Assembly (NCBI GenBank): GCA_014773175.1 | Contig: VXCM01000263.1 | Span: forward strand, 65,001-129,000 | DNA: 64,000 bases | Reading direction: 5' to 3' | Source of the DNA: Lucifuga dentata | Lineage: Eukaryota > Chordata > Actinopteri > Ophidiiformes > Bythitidae | Shown here: positions 37,397 through 51,797 of the stretch, piece after piece | How positions within the stretch are numbered: the first letter of the stretch is position 1 | Layout: every line of letters starts with the position of its first letter | Notes under the pieces: model-generated | Seen by the model: only the letters and a program-made list of their open reading frames with translations | Database searches by the model: none | What the model was told of the DNA's origin: nothing | Translations under genes and position numbers: made by a program

Positions 37397-37540
37397 TTCA
37401 TGGGACACCAGTGAGATGATTAACTAAGGGAAGCTTTAGAAATAAGCTTCAATTATTGAAGCACTTATTTAGTGACACTGTGAAGCTGCTGTGATTTTTT
37501 TTATTAATTCCACCAAATGTTTTCAAGGTCAGCAGGAACA

Positions 37541-37765
37541 CGAGTCAGTTGGCTCGGTGGCTCTGTGGTTAGCACTGTCGCCTCAAGATTCTGTGGATTC
37601 TGTGTGGAGTTGCATGTTCTCCCTGTGTGTGCATGGTTTCCCCAGTGTTCCATATCGATCCCACAGTCCAAAGACATGTATGTTAAATGAACTGGAAACT
37701 CAAAACTGCTCCTGAGTGTGAAGGAGTTTGTCTGGTGACCTGTCCAGGGTGTACAAACGCACGAC
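37541..37765 (+). repeat. Dispersed teleost repeat (TGGTTAGCACTGTCGCCTCA type)
   Basis: It contains TGTGGTTAGCACTGTCGCCT, GTGTGGAGTTGCATGTTCTC, CCCACAGTCCAAAGACATGT and TGGTGACCTGTCCAGGGTGT, the ordered phrases of a very abundant fish repeat. The A-box-like start resembles a SINE, but I am not certain of the class. It is followed by GGATGGATGG. Confidence 0.7.
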
Positions 37766-39589
37766 CATGCAATACTGCACAGAATGAACAGTTAAAGAGA
37801 AAGGATTGGATGGATGGGTTGGTGAATGGATGGGAATTCAACTTGAAGAAACACAAGCCAAGGAATATCGGCGGAACTCCTGTTTTTTTTTTTTTTNTTT
37901 TTTTTTTTTTCTTTAAGAAAAAAAAAAAGATCAAGTTTCTGCTAGACTGTTCTATCAAAAATGAGCCTTTATTTATGGTTTCTACTTATAGAGGATTGGC
38001 AGGGTGCATGGATGGTGCCGGGATAGCCAGCAGAGGGATCTAGTCCTTTTTGCTGCACTAGCAACTCCTTGTGGTCAATTGGAGGGGACCAGGATCTGAT
38101 CTGACCCTCCCAGGTGAAAAGAGGTGGGTGCACACATCATATGTCACAAAGGTAGCAGCTGGCAGTCTATATTCCTCCCCATCCAACAGTTGCAGCTAAG
38201 CAAAATGGGAACCACGAGAGCATGGGAAATTGGACATCCGAAATAGAGAAAAAGGGAGAGTATTAACAGACATCTTCATCAGTCTTCATCCTTTCTTTAC
38301 CTTTTATCTGAGTGACAAATGCACATCACATTCAATCACCAGCAGGATCAAACACAGATTTTTTTTAGCTTGTTGAAGTAGTTGGCAGGTTCTAAGAAGA
38401 GAGGATTGGTTCCAGGTAATAGATGGGGTCTGTCTGATCCTTTCTGCTTCTCATAGAAATGCCTCAGAGATCAAAGTCAGCCTTTAACACTGCCTGGTTT
38501 ACACTGTGAAAAGTAGCAGGTAAGTCTTCAGGGGAAGAGAGCAGGTTTGACATTCAGCAAAGGTCATGGGCCCAGACCACTCAGAGTGCTGCGAGGTTAT
38601 GAGCATCCAGGACATCCAGGAGCAAAGTTGTAAGTCTGACTGAGCAGCTCCTCATTAGGATGCAGACTACACACACACACACAGTAGATACATTTGTGGA
38701 GGAAATTACATTAATACTGAATCAACTGCTCATTCGCCTCCGTTTTCTGATGAGATGAACATGCTCCCAGAAAAATGCTGTCACACTGTCGAGATCAAAG
38801 GATAAAATGGATTCTTGTGATAAGATAGCACAGCATTCCTGCTTCTCAAGATTTGATGTCATTGTCGGCCAAGAATCAAATCCTACCAAGTCTCTCCACA
38901 TGTTTTTAGCAATTAAAAATGTGCATAAATGAATAAACAGACACTATTTATATCCATTCAGTTACACATATTCACACCTTGCAGCTGGACAGCACCACAG
39001 CTTTGCACGACCGTTCAACACTTTGCTCACAGGCACTTTGAGGCTGTATCGTTCACATTCTTCCAAAATGATTTTTCATAGGTGGGATTCAAACCAAAAG
39101 CCTTCAAAACAGCAGCCCCCTTTTCTGTTGTTTCAAGATTATTATTTTACTGTATATATTTATATTATTTGTTTTATTTATATACTTAATTTCCCAATGC
39201 TTAGATAGAGGAAAATAACTGCAGTCGTGATACATCAACATTTTCGTATTTAGTAGCTTGTTTGTGGAGCCTTAACTGAAAGAGGATTTTATATTTACTG
39301 GTACAGGCAGAATTAATTACACGTCATGTGCTTAATTAATCTACTGCTGTATGGCAACTGCAATTACAAGAACACCCCAACTTCCCATTTTAGCTATTTA
39401 TTTAAAATATGGAGCTTAGATGTGATTTATCTGTTTTAATGCTGCAATTATAACTTCTATTCTTTCAACTTATTGGTTTTATCAACTGCCCCTTTCCTTA
39501 AAAAACAAAACAAAAAAATAAAAAACAAAAACTTATCAATCAACCCCTGCGTGCTCTAATTGCCTCATCCTTTGTTAGGTCCATATGCT

Positions 39590-40150
39590 CATTCGGAGAA
39601 CGCACCAGATTGAAATATTACCTAAAAGGTGTGGTGTTAAATGAACCATGTTTAACAGGACCGCACAGAACAAGGCGAGACTTTGTAGGACCATTTTTGC
39701 GTAAATCAGCCTAACGAAAAGTTATATTCTCTTACCTTTTCCGTGAATCGCGAGGTGTTCTGTCCAGACGCACTTTCCTTATCAGTGAAAGCTCAGGTGG
39801 GTCAGAGATTTGTTTTGTTTTGTGTGCTGAACGGAGGAAATGATTGTTGTGGCTGAGGCGCAGCGGCGGAAAGAAACGGATTTCATGCACGGTCTCCTTG
39901 TCCTAACGTTACTGTCTGCAGCCGAGTGGAGACGTGCACGAATACTGTGCCAAATCCTCCGCACCTACCACTCCGGATCTCAGGCTGAAGTCCTTCTTTC
40001 TTTTCTTTTAAAGCGTACATGCTGTCACTGTCACGTGATCACCCCCACCCCAACACCCCGCCTCACCACCCAATGCAACGGTCCATCCCTTTACACCGAA
40101 TTAAAATGCTGCAGCTCTTTGCAGCTTTAAACATTCTGCGCACATAATTG
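39590..40150. promoter_or_regulatory. CpG-rich block, probable promoter
   Basis: CpG dinucleotides are frequent here (clusters near 39,745-39,770, 39,855-39,880 and 39,920-39,970) although the surrounding tens of kilobases are CpG-poor and AT-rich. This is what a vertebrate promoter CpG island looks like. A strong minus-strand splice donor sits at 39,735/39,736. A plausible plus-strand donor (GCTCAG|GTGGGT) lies near 39,797, so bidirectional initiation is possible. No clear TATA box was identified. Confidence 0.5.
39736..39990 (-). other. Probable non-coding first exon of the minus-strand (rap1gap-like) gene
   Basis: The 3' boundary is set by the minus-strand donor GGAAAAG|GTAAGAG at 39,736. 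The 5' boundary is approximate because no transcription start is visible. In the phase needed to join the 47-nt candidate exon, the sequence has an in-frame TAA and no later ATG, so this part is best read as 5' untranslated. Linking it to rap1gap is inference, based on strand and on this being the only CpG-rich block upstream of the candidate exons. The intron would be more than 20 kb. Confidence 0.4.
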
Positions 40151-40859
40151 GCTCCTATGTGCTGGGCATACAAAGGTAATTGAAGCAGCACCTGCTCATT
40201 TTCAAGCTATTTATGTGTCAACTAATTTTTTCTAAGTGGGTTTTTCCTTAATCAGTGTTTATTGATTTTTTGTTTTTTTCAGACAATGAATTACTGCATT
40301 GTACTGCCTGCAGAAAAAAGAAAAGGAATCAATTCCAGATCAATTTAGGGGGATAAGCTGCTCTGACCACTGCAACATAGGCTTGCTGGAGTTTCTAACC
40401 CAATCACGCACTTTTCCTTCACACCATCAGCTTGTCTTCCACACACATTCTCCCTGTAAGGGCTCATCCATCTTTGTGTCAGTCTGGGTCCATCATCAGC
40501 TTGGGTTTGGTTTCCCTCAGGGCCCTGCCAATGTGCAGGATTTGCTGCCTGCTGTTTGCTGTCTGTACGAAGCCACATTAACCCAGACGTGCAGTCGCTG
40601 CTCAGCCCCTTTTGGCTTCAGACTGTTTATTTGCATTAAAACTTTAGTCTGTCATCATCTTCACCTCAAACAAGACACAAATATTTACAATATTGATATA
40701 TGCTAATGTAGGCTCTTACTGATACAGAGGCAGCTGTTTTTTTTCCCTTTCCTTTCCTGTCTCATATGTCTCATATATTAATTTCAATATCTTGTATCAT
40801 TTGATCTTGCAAAATATTGTGAGCTGCCTTGTGATGCATAACCAGGAGTGTATCAAGAG

Positions 40860-41240
40860 AAAAGGTTACTAGAATTCATTCCAGTAAGCTTTATTAAAAT
40901 CAACTTGTAGAGACTTAAACATGCTTGAGATACGTAATCCATCATAAACCACAGGCTGTTTTTTTTGTTTGTTTGTTTTTGTTTTTTAATTGAACTGTAA
41001 CTGGTCCAACACTGAGCTACACGAAAGAATATATATGTCTATGCCAGGGAATATAGTCCCACAGAGAAAACTACTTTTACCACTGACCGTGACTTCTTCA
41101 TGCAAAAATGTGTGTTAGCATGTGAAACACCAACTTTTAAGTACATATGAATGAACATTTGATTTTGAAAGATTTGGCAAAATGACAAGAAAATATAAAT
41201 ATAGTTTTATGTTTCGGAAATGGTTGACAGTAATGTATGT
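40860..41240 (+). mobile_element. MITE copy E (ends lost)
   Basis: The body matches the family (TTATTAAAATCAACTTGTAG, GGGAATATAGTCCC, TTTGATTTTGAAAGATTTGG, GGAAATGGTTGACAGTAA), but neither terminal inverted repeat is intact. It lies 145 bp upstream of copy B in the same orientation. Confidence 0.65.
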
Positions 41241-41384
41241 AATGTAATATGTAATATAATGTAGTAATGTGTCTCTGTGGTTCCACTTCTTTTGCTTGGC
41301 CAAATGTAGAGGCCCTATTAGCATATTCTAAAACAAACTTTCAAAGTGTTTGCCTTGTTCAGTACACACAGAGTACATTATTAA

Positions 41385-41958
41385 AGGACCATACCATAGA
41401 TTTTGCATGTTTGAGTCTAATATATTCAATTTTCATACACATAAAGTTACTGAAAAGCATTTCCCAAAGCATACTACTGGAACAGTGACTTAAAAAATGT
41501 TTTTTCTACCTTCCAGACCGCCATTGGTTTCAGTTCATTCTGGTACACTATTAAAATCAACTTGTTGATGCTTGAAACGTTCTTGGGATAGGTAATCCAT
41601 CATCGCGAACAAGACGTGTATTCAGGTTTTTTCAAAGTTTCATAATTTTAGAGTTTAAGCACAATAAAAAGCGCAGAGTGAATGTATGTCTCCACCAGGG
41701 AATACAGTCCCAAAAGTAGACCTGCGTTTATCAAAAAATTTTAACAACCATGACTTCATAAGGCTGTGTAACTATGAGCAGGTGAAACATCGATTTTTAA
41801 GGTGGGTGTATTGCTTGAATATTTGATTTTGAAAGATAAAGAGATTTTGCAAAATATCAGGAAAGCTTGAAATATGGCTTTATCCTTTGGGAAATGGTTG
41901 TCAGTAACCTTACCTGTATGAAAATTTAAAATTGATGCAAAATGGATGGTATAGTCCT
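41385..41958 (+). mobile_element. MITE copy B, full length with TTAA target duplication
   Basis: 574 bp with TTAA on both sides (41,381-41,384 and 41,959-41,962). It opens AGGACCATACCATAGATTTT and closes with the inverse of AGGACTATACCATCCATTTT. Homology between the ends extends inward past GTTACTGACAACCATTTCCC, for about 90 bp in all. TTAA targets with 5'-RGG ends are described for the Kolobok superfamily; piggyBac also uses TTAA but usually has other end bases. No open frame of note, hence non-autonomous. Confidence 0.8.
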
Positions 41959-42754
41959 TTAAAGAACAAACCTTTGTAGAGCTGTGTGCATAACAGACAA
42001 AAACAAAAAAAAAAAAATCATACTTTCAGTGGCCATGAAAAACAGTTTCTAGACTTTGAATGTGTCAGGATGTAGCCTTATAATTTGCCTGCTGCACAAT
42101 CACTGTAACTGCTGCTTCTCTCTAAGTACTTTTTGTATTTAATTTCTGTTTTTCCTCCTTTTCCTCTCTTTCTGTCCTCTGTCACTTACAGCAAAATCAA
42201 TCCAAAGCTCAAAAACATATTCTTTTTTTTTTTTTTTTTTNTTTTTTTTTTTTTTTTCTTTCTACCTCGCCTAACTTAAATGCAGCACCCTATTGTTGCA
42301 AGTTGGCAGTTAAAAAACAGATTTGGAAATTAATTCAGCTCCAGTGGACATTAAAAAACTGAATTTCCTGACAAAGTCTGCAAGCCTCCATATGGGTTGT
42401 TACAATCTCAAGGACTGAGTAAAGCTTGGTGCAGTATATTGTACATACATCTCTCCTTCCTCCCACACACAGCAGCCTTATAACCCAGACCTCCTCCTAA
42501 GCCATCTGTTTCTAAAAGCCTGATTCAAGTCGTTGCTCAAGTCATTGCTGCAGTTCAGTTAATGGCAAGTCATGCAACTAAAGCAGCATCAAATGGGACA
42601 GAGTTGAACTCCTTATCAAGTACATCTAAATTGATTAGATGATTTCAGTACAGGAGAGGAGCAATCCAATGTCAGAAAATGCCTGCTGATCAACTGTGGA
42701 TTGATTTAGCATTAATCTAATCATGCTCAAAATAAGTGGTTTCAAAGGGACATG

Positions 42755-42879
42755 CTTTTTTTTTTTTAATCTATTTTATTTTTAGAGTAATATAGTAAGG
42801 AGTATGTGCTGAATGTNCTTTTTTTTTTTTAATCTATTTTATTTTTAGAGTAATATAGTAAGGAGTATGTGCTGAATGT
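42755..42879. other. Assembly gap with duplicated flank
   Basis: The 62 bp left of the N at 42,817, beginning CTTTTTTTTTTT and ending TGTGCTGAATGT, are repeated exactly to the right of it. This is the signature of two overlapping contig ends joined without merging, not a biological tandem repeat. Confidence 0.8.
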
Positions 42880-44684
42880 TGTCAAACTTGCAAAACTTGA
42901 GGCTCAAATGCATCAAATTCAAATGCATCCAGGAAGCCAATTCCATACGTCTTGGACTGCCCTGAGAGGTTCATGTCTGATTAATCCTTTACATAGGAAA
43001 CTTTACATCACTATGTAACACAAGTGAATTGACTCACCTGCAAACCTGGTTAGACACACCCACAAAGTGTGAGGCTAGTGAGAGTGTTTAGCCAGTGTCC
43101 ATGTTTTGGCGTCCATGGGCATACTAGCTCTTGCCTGTTGTAGCTGGCCAGTCAGATTGGGCATTTTGGAAAGTGGCTTTAAAGAAACATTTCCTAAAAT
43201 GGTCTGTTTTTGTGCACAGCGGTGCTGCAGAGAAAGAGAGTAGAAGTCAATCAGTGCCTTGTTTTGCACATTAAAGAATTGGAAAGGTTCCAAACCAGAG
43301 CCGTAATAAAAACAATGTGAATCTGCATATATATCCCATTTAAAAGTGGATTTTATAGTGTTACAACCCCTTGCAGAGGTTGACAAAGACTAACATAACA
43401 TCAACATTTGCTTATTGTTTGCCTTTAGAGTTTGATTTCCTGATAATGTAGAGGACATATTCACAGCATTTCAGAATCTGACTTTGAAATTTTCTGAATG
43501 CACCACCAACAACAGTTACAAAATGGTCCCTAAGTATAACGCCAATGGAAAGATAAGGTAGCTTTGAAAGAAAATTTGTATTCACTCTTTTGATCATTGC
43601 ATGAAATGACGCGCTGGTCAAAGTGACACTGTTAGTGCCATTATGAATAAAGTTTGGAGGAAAAACAAGAACAACCCAAACTGAAGAGATGGAGGCAAAA
43701 CGTGAAACAGAGTTTCTGGGACAGGAAGAGTTGTGGCAGCAAAAGCATGTTTATATGATGTCTCCTCCAGCTGTCACCATGTCCGCTTGTAGAGGGACGC
43801 AGCACAGAAAGAAATAGTGGAGGAATCTGAGTATCAATCTGGTTCCATACTCTACTCCTCCTCTTCTTTAAAAATTTTTTTTGATACACAGAAGACAAAG
43901 TTTGCTTCTTGTTTAGCTTCATTATTTTCCACAACAGCAGCGCAGATGGATGAGGTGCACTGATGCCATATTTTCTTTCGACTTACATCGTAGCCTATCA
44001 ACGTACAGTCTACACGCATAAAACTCAGTGTTGTACCCAAGTTTATTAGACCCATGTCACACAATGTGGCTTGCAATGAAGTTATAAGGTATCTGTGATC
44101 TTGCAGTGTGTAGAAAGGAGCCTTTAAATTTGGTCTTTTTTCAAGGTTTTGGATGCAGTGTCATATGCTTCTATCATTTTCTGCTGCCATTTCTGAGAAT
44201 ATTCCTGACATGATTGACAGCCTTCCTCTTCGTTTTAACCAAACTCAAATCAACTGGCAAACAGGGTTTCCTGCAAGAGAACTGCCAGAAAGGGGAATAA
44301 CCTCATGCTTGTGGTTGTGCACTGTTTGGGAGTCATTCCTCTGTTCCCGGGTCCTACGTTCCCCAGCTTTATAGCACTATAGAGCACACAATGGGTTAGG
44401 GTTATTCTTAACACACACTTAACAGAATATTGAACTGGGGAACACAGGACTCTGCAAACATAGATACACTCCCCAGTGTTTGTGTAATTATAAACACATA
44501 CAACTTTATTCACATGCTTGGCTAGTCTCCCTTTTTCTCTTCATCCAAGGTCCTCAGCATAGACAGCTAAGTGCTATTAAAGCACTCAGCTGGGCTGCCT
44601 TGAATTTTAAGTGCCTGTAAATTTTTGCAATTGTTTGAACTACTGAGTCTCAAACGCTTTTGCTAGGACAATTCCAATGGCATT

Positions 44685-44717
44685 TGCGTTGGTTGCTAGG
44701 GTGCATATGTGTAGGTG

Positions 44718-44759
<42 letters not shown>

Positions 44760-45045
44760 TGGTTGAAGTAATTTTAAAGAATTTACAATACATACTATTA
44801 AGCTTTGTTTACAGTTTTAAGAAAACCATTGGTTTCTTGCAAGAAACTTGGAATTACGTGGATTTCTGCATCAATTAAAATCTGGTCTTGATTAATGTTC
44901 ATGATAGACACAGTCTGCCTCAATTAATAACAAAATTCAATAAGACAAATGTACATTCTGAAGAAAATTTAGCATGTACTTGCTGCTTGCCTGGGACTTG
45001 TTGGGTGGTTGCTATGGTGTATTGGGTGGTTTCTAGGGGGGTTAA
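44685..45045 (+). repeat. GGTTGCTAG-type fish repeat and (GT)n
   Basis: GTTGGTTGCTAGGGTGCATA at 44,690 and TTGGGTGGTTGCTATGGTGT at 45,005 belong to a common fish repeat made of GGTTGCTAGGGTG-like units. Between them lies a GT microsatellite at 44,720-44,758. Confidence 0.6.
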
Positions 45046-45200
45046 TTCAAATGATGTCATGTGAGTCATGTAAGTTGTATGTCAGTCATCAATAGAAATG
45101 GATGATGTCATCAATTCTGCAAAGATTGAACAGACCAGGTACAGGCAGACTTGAAACTGAATCATTTAACAGTTGGAATTTGGACAAACAAAAAGAAAAA

Positions 45201-48817
<3,617 letters not shown>

Positions 48818-48910
48818 TGCTTTTTCACATTTCTTTTTTAAAATATTTATTTTCTTCTTTCTTTTTATTTGTCGTTGGTGAATTTTCTTCCTTTAACGGA
48901 ATATCTTGAA

Positions 48911-48916
48911 AATAAA
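48911..48916 (+). terminator. Polyadenylation signal AATAAA of the kinase gene
   Basis: A canonical AATAAA lies 94 bp after the kinase stop codon and is followed by T-rich sequence. It would give a short 3' untranslated region. No other AATAAA lies between the stop codon and this point. Confidence 0.6.
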
Positions 48917-49166
48917 ATCAAATGAGACTTTAACTTTTTTCTATTGTTTCCACTGTTCTGGCATTTTAATGCGGGTGGTAAACTTTGAGAACATTCTGAA
49001 ATTTTAGTCTGGATGGAAACATATTCCATTTATGCTAATTAAACTACTTATTTATTTATTTATTGCTATTGTAATACTCAGGCTCAGAAGGTACTTATGG
49101 TGTAAAAGAAACAACTTTTATTATTTTGCCAGCAAGACATGCAATTGATGCAGTGTCACATGCACA

Positions 49167-49175
49167 CACAGTATG

Positions 49176-49206
<31 letters not shown>

Positions 49207-49275
49207 ATGTATATGTGTATATATGTATATGTATATGTGTATATATGTATATGTATATGTGTAAATGTATATATG

Positions 49276-49309
<34 letters not shown>

Positions 49310-49315
49310 TTTTTT
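49167..49315. repeat. (TA/TATG)n array ending in poly-T
   Basis: TATATG and TATGTG units in higher-order alternation, followed by TA and then about 26 T. Tyr/Ile/Cys-rich frames across it are products of the repeat. Confidence 0.9.
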
Positions 49316-50336
49316 ACAGTTTTTCTTAGTAGTATACAAAATAACTACACTTACACCTTGTGATGAGTACTGAACTAAAGAACCAAACTTGAACTTAATA
49401 TTAAACATTAAGTTAAAATAATGTAAAATAATGAATTAAATATATAATGAACATCTTTCACAGGTGCCACAGTTCTCCCTGCAAAACAAATGTTGTCCTC
49501 AACACTGGTATTCATTGAAATTACATTATCTCAGTATGCCAAGTTATAACTCATAACTCAAAATATATTTTTTGACAGACCTCTGCAACTTACTCAACAA
49601 ATTGGTTGCTGTTTGACCTACCTGCCAATGGTTGATTTTCATAGTACAATTGTGTATACACAATTGGCACTGTAGTTAATGAGCTAAAACATACAAAATC
49701 AGTATATCTTTCAATAAAATAAGATGATTCAATTGCCTGTCATAGGAGTTAATGATAACAAAACAATATGAACAGAGAATACCTCACCATACATTCAGTC
49801 CTGCAGTGAATGCTACCTTTATGAAGGGTATCGTAGTGTATGGTCAGCTGTTGTCGAGATGCTGATTCACCTCTATGGTAATTTTTACAGCAGTACTTTA
49901 TGTTCTGTTCTACCTTTGTGAAGGATATGTCTTATGTCACTTCACCTCCCAGGGAGAGGTTAACCTTACAACATGGTCTAACAGTGTTCATATGGTATGA
50001 AGTCATGGTCTTAGTACAAAAATTCAGTAAATGGGTATTGACTTTTAGAACACCTAAAGCCTATTGAAAGGAATTCACTTATCTATTATGACTCAGTTGT
50101 CATTAGCTGGGAAGTTATTAGATTTCTGTAGGCTGCAAAAATTCAATTTCAGAAATCATAGTGTGACATTCAGAGTGCAGGCCATGTTTACGGAAGGATG
50201 TTTTTCAGATGGAAGATGCCTGAGGAGAAAGGTACTCCATCACAATAATGGCTAAGTGTATGGAGAGTTTGAATACAATTACAACTTCTGCAAGAATTCC
50301 GTCTAACAGCAGTTTTGTGCTTGATGCTGCCTGTTA

Positions 50337-50425
50337 AGTTTGTAACCTCCACCAAGGAGGTTATGTGATGAAAGTGTTTGTTTGTTAGCAAGATATCTGA
50401 TAAAGTTATGGATGATTTATGGTCT
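50337..50425 (+). repeat. Fragment of the CCACCAAGGAGGTTATG dispersed repeat
   Basis: AACCTCCACCAAGGAGGTTA, then GTGTTTGTTTGTTAGCAAGA and AAAGTTATGGATGATTT, are the ordered phrases of a repeat found widely in animals. The first part can form a CCTCC/GGAGG hairpin. Confidence 0.5.
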
Positions 50426-51456
50426 GTGGTTAAATACTGTTTCACATTTTTATTTATTTAGTACCAAAGAGTAGGTATTAACCACTATGGTTTTCTGAAT
50501 GCATAATATCATTAGATGTGAATTATTTTGGAGACCACATACCAATTTAAAAGGGCCACTTTGTGATCATAAGAATTTGAGGATATTCATCCTATGAAGG
50601 AATTATTGGCTGCGCAATTAATGCAGAACTGCAATCTCATCTTATCTGCTAGTACACTGATTATTTCAGTGTTTCTTGAGTCAAGCTTCATTTTTCTTTT
50701 TGTTTCAAGACTCTCACTCACTTCTGAGAACTCTGAAAGCAAAATGTTTTATATTGGGAGCAGGTTGAAAAAGTCTCAATGCACAAGCAGATGTTTTCAG
50801 TTGCTTTAAGAGAAGTAGGATGTTTTTGACACAATATTAAATAAAAATTATTTAAGCTTGCAGTTTTTCAGTGTGCAGCTTTTACTGTCTTTCTTTTTCA
50901 GTCAGTCAATGCAATCAGTGATTAGCCATGGAACAGACCTGCATCTTCAGGTTGAGTGAGGACAGTTTGCCTGTTGGGAAAAGGGCATCCAGGCTGCCTA
51001 ATAGAAGTGTATTCATTATTCAGACCATCACTCCACTTGGCACAAAAATGTGCAGAAAAACATCACCATCGTGTGTCTGTAACGATCTCCAGTGTCACTC
51101 CATTTTAGAGACAGAACTGTAATGAGAAAAAATGGATGCTTTCTGTCATGCAAAACAAGTGCTTTGACATGCAAGTTTGCTGTCCAATTTGGAAAATATC
51201 ATTTCTAAAAGGCTTCTCAGCTTTTAACTCTAAATTAATTATTTCTTCTTCATATTACACATTGCAGGGCATATGTGGAAAAAGTCCTCAAATCTTTCCT
51301 TAAATACCAATACCATAATTGGTAATTATGCCATTACAAGTAAAAATAAAAACATTAGCAGAAAAATGTACTTAAGAATCCACAGTTAAAGTACTTCTAT
51401 GTTCATGAGCTTTGGGTAGTGACCAAAAGAATGAGACTGTGAAAATGAGTTTTTTT

Positions 51457-51797
51457 TCAAAGGATGACTGGACTCACCCTTAGGGATAGGGTAAGGAGAG
51501 GCTGAAAGTGGAACCATTGCTCCTGTACATTGAAAGCAGCCAGTTCAGGTGGTTCAGGCATCTGATTAGATAGGCTCCTAGCTGCCTCCTTTGGCGGTTT
51601 TATGGGAGGAGATCTCGGGGCAGATCCAGAACACATTGGTAAAGTATCCCATCTGGCTTGGGAATGCCTTGGAATCCCCCAGCAGGAGCTGGAGAAAGTG
51701 GCTGGGAAGAGGAACACCCTGGGCTACCTTGCTTGGCCTGATGCCACTGCAACCTGGTCCCAGATAACTGGGAGAAAATGGATGAATAGATGGATCT
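51457..51797 (+). mobile_element. RTE/Rex3-like LINE, 3' end
   Basis: In broken frames it encodes the C-terminal reverse-transcriptase region ending VSHLAWECLGIPQQELEKVA and then GKR. It is followed by the short 3' end AACTGGGAGAAAATGGATGA and a GATG/GATAG tail, as in fish Rex3-type RTE elements. Upstream nucleotide phrases (AGCCAGTTCAGGTGGTTCAG, GGCATCTGATTAGATAGGCT) follow the same order as the element. It is 5'-truncated and frameshifted. Confidence 0.7.

Larger units (their letters stand above)
33525..39589. other. Non-coding stretch, probable intron
   Basis: Contains the CT/AC microsatellite, a hAT remnant, MITE copy D, a dispersed repeat at 37.5 kb and N gaps at 33,691 and 37,897. Nothing else could be supported. 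Confidence 0.5.
40151..45200. other. Intergenic stretch between the CpG block and the kinase gene
   Basis: Holds MITE copies E and B, N gaps at 42,241 and 42,817, a GT microsatellite and GGTTGCTAG-type repeat DNA. A minus-strand stretch at 43.4-44.1 kb has several short open frames but no motif I recognise. Confidence 0.5.

Noticed and set aside
40299..40706. 135-codon open frame on the plus strand
   Set aside because: Composition is irregular with no domain, and the sequence lies just outside the CpG block without splice support.
43075..44076. Series of minus-strand open frames upstream of the kinase
   Set aside because: They might be an old transposon, but no motif or terminal repeat could be identified, so no element is called.
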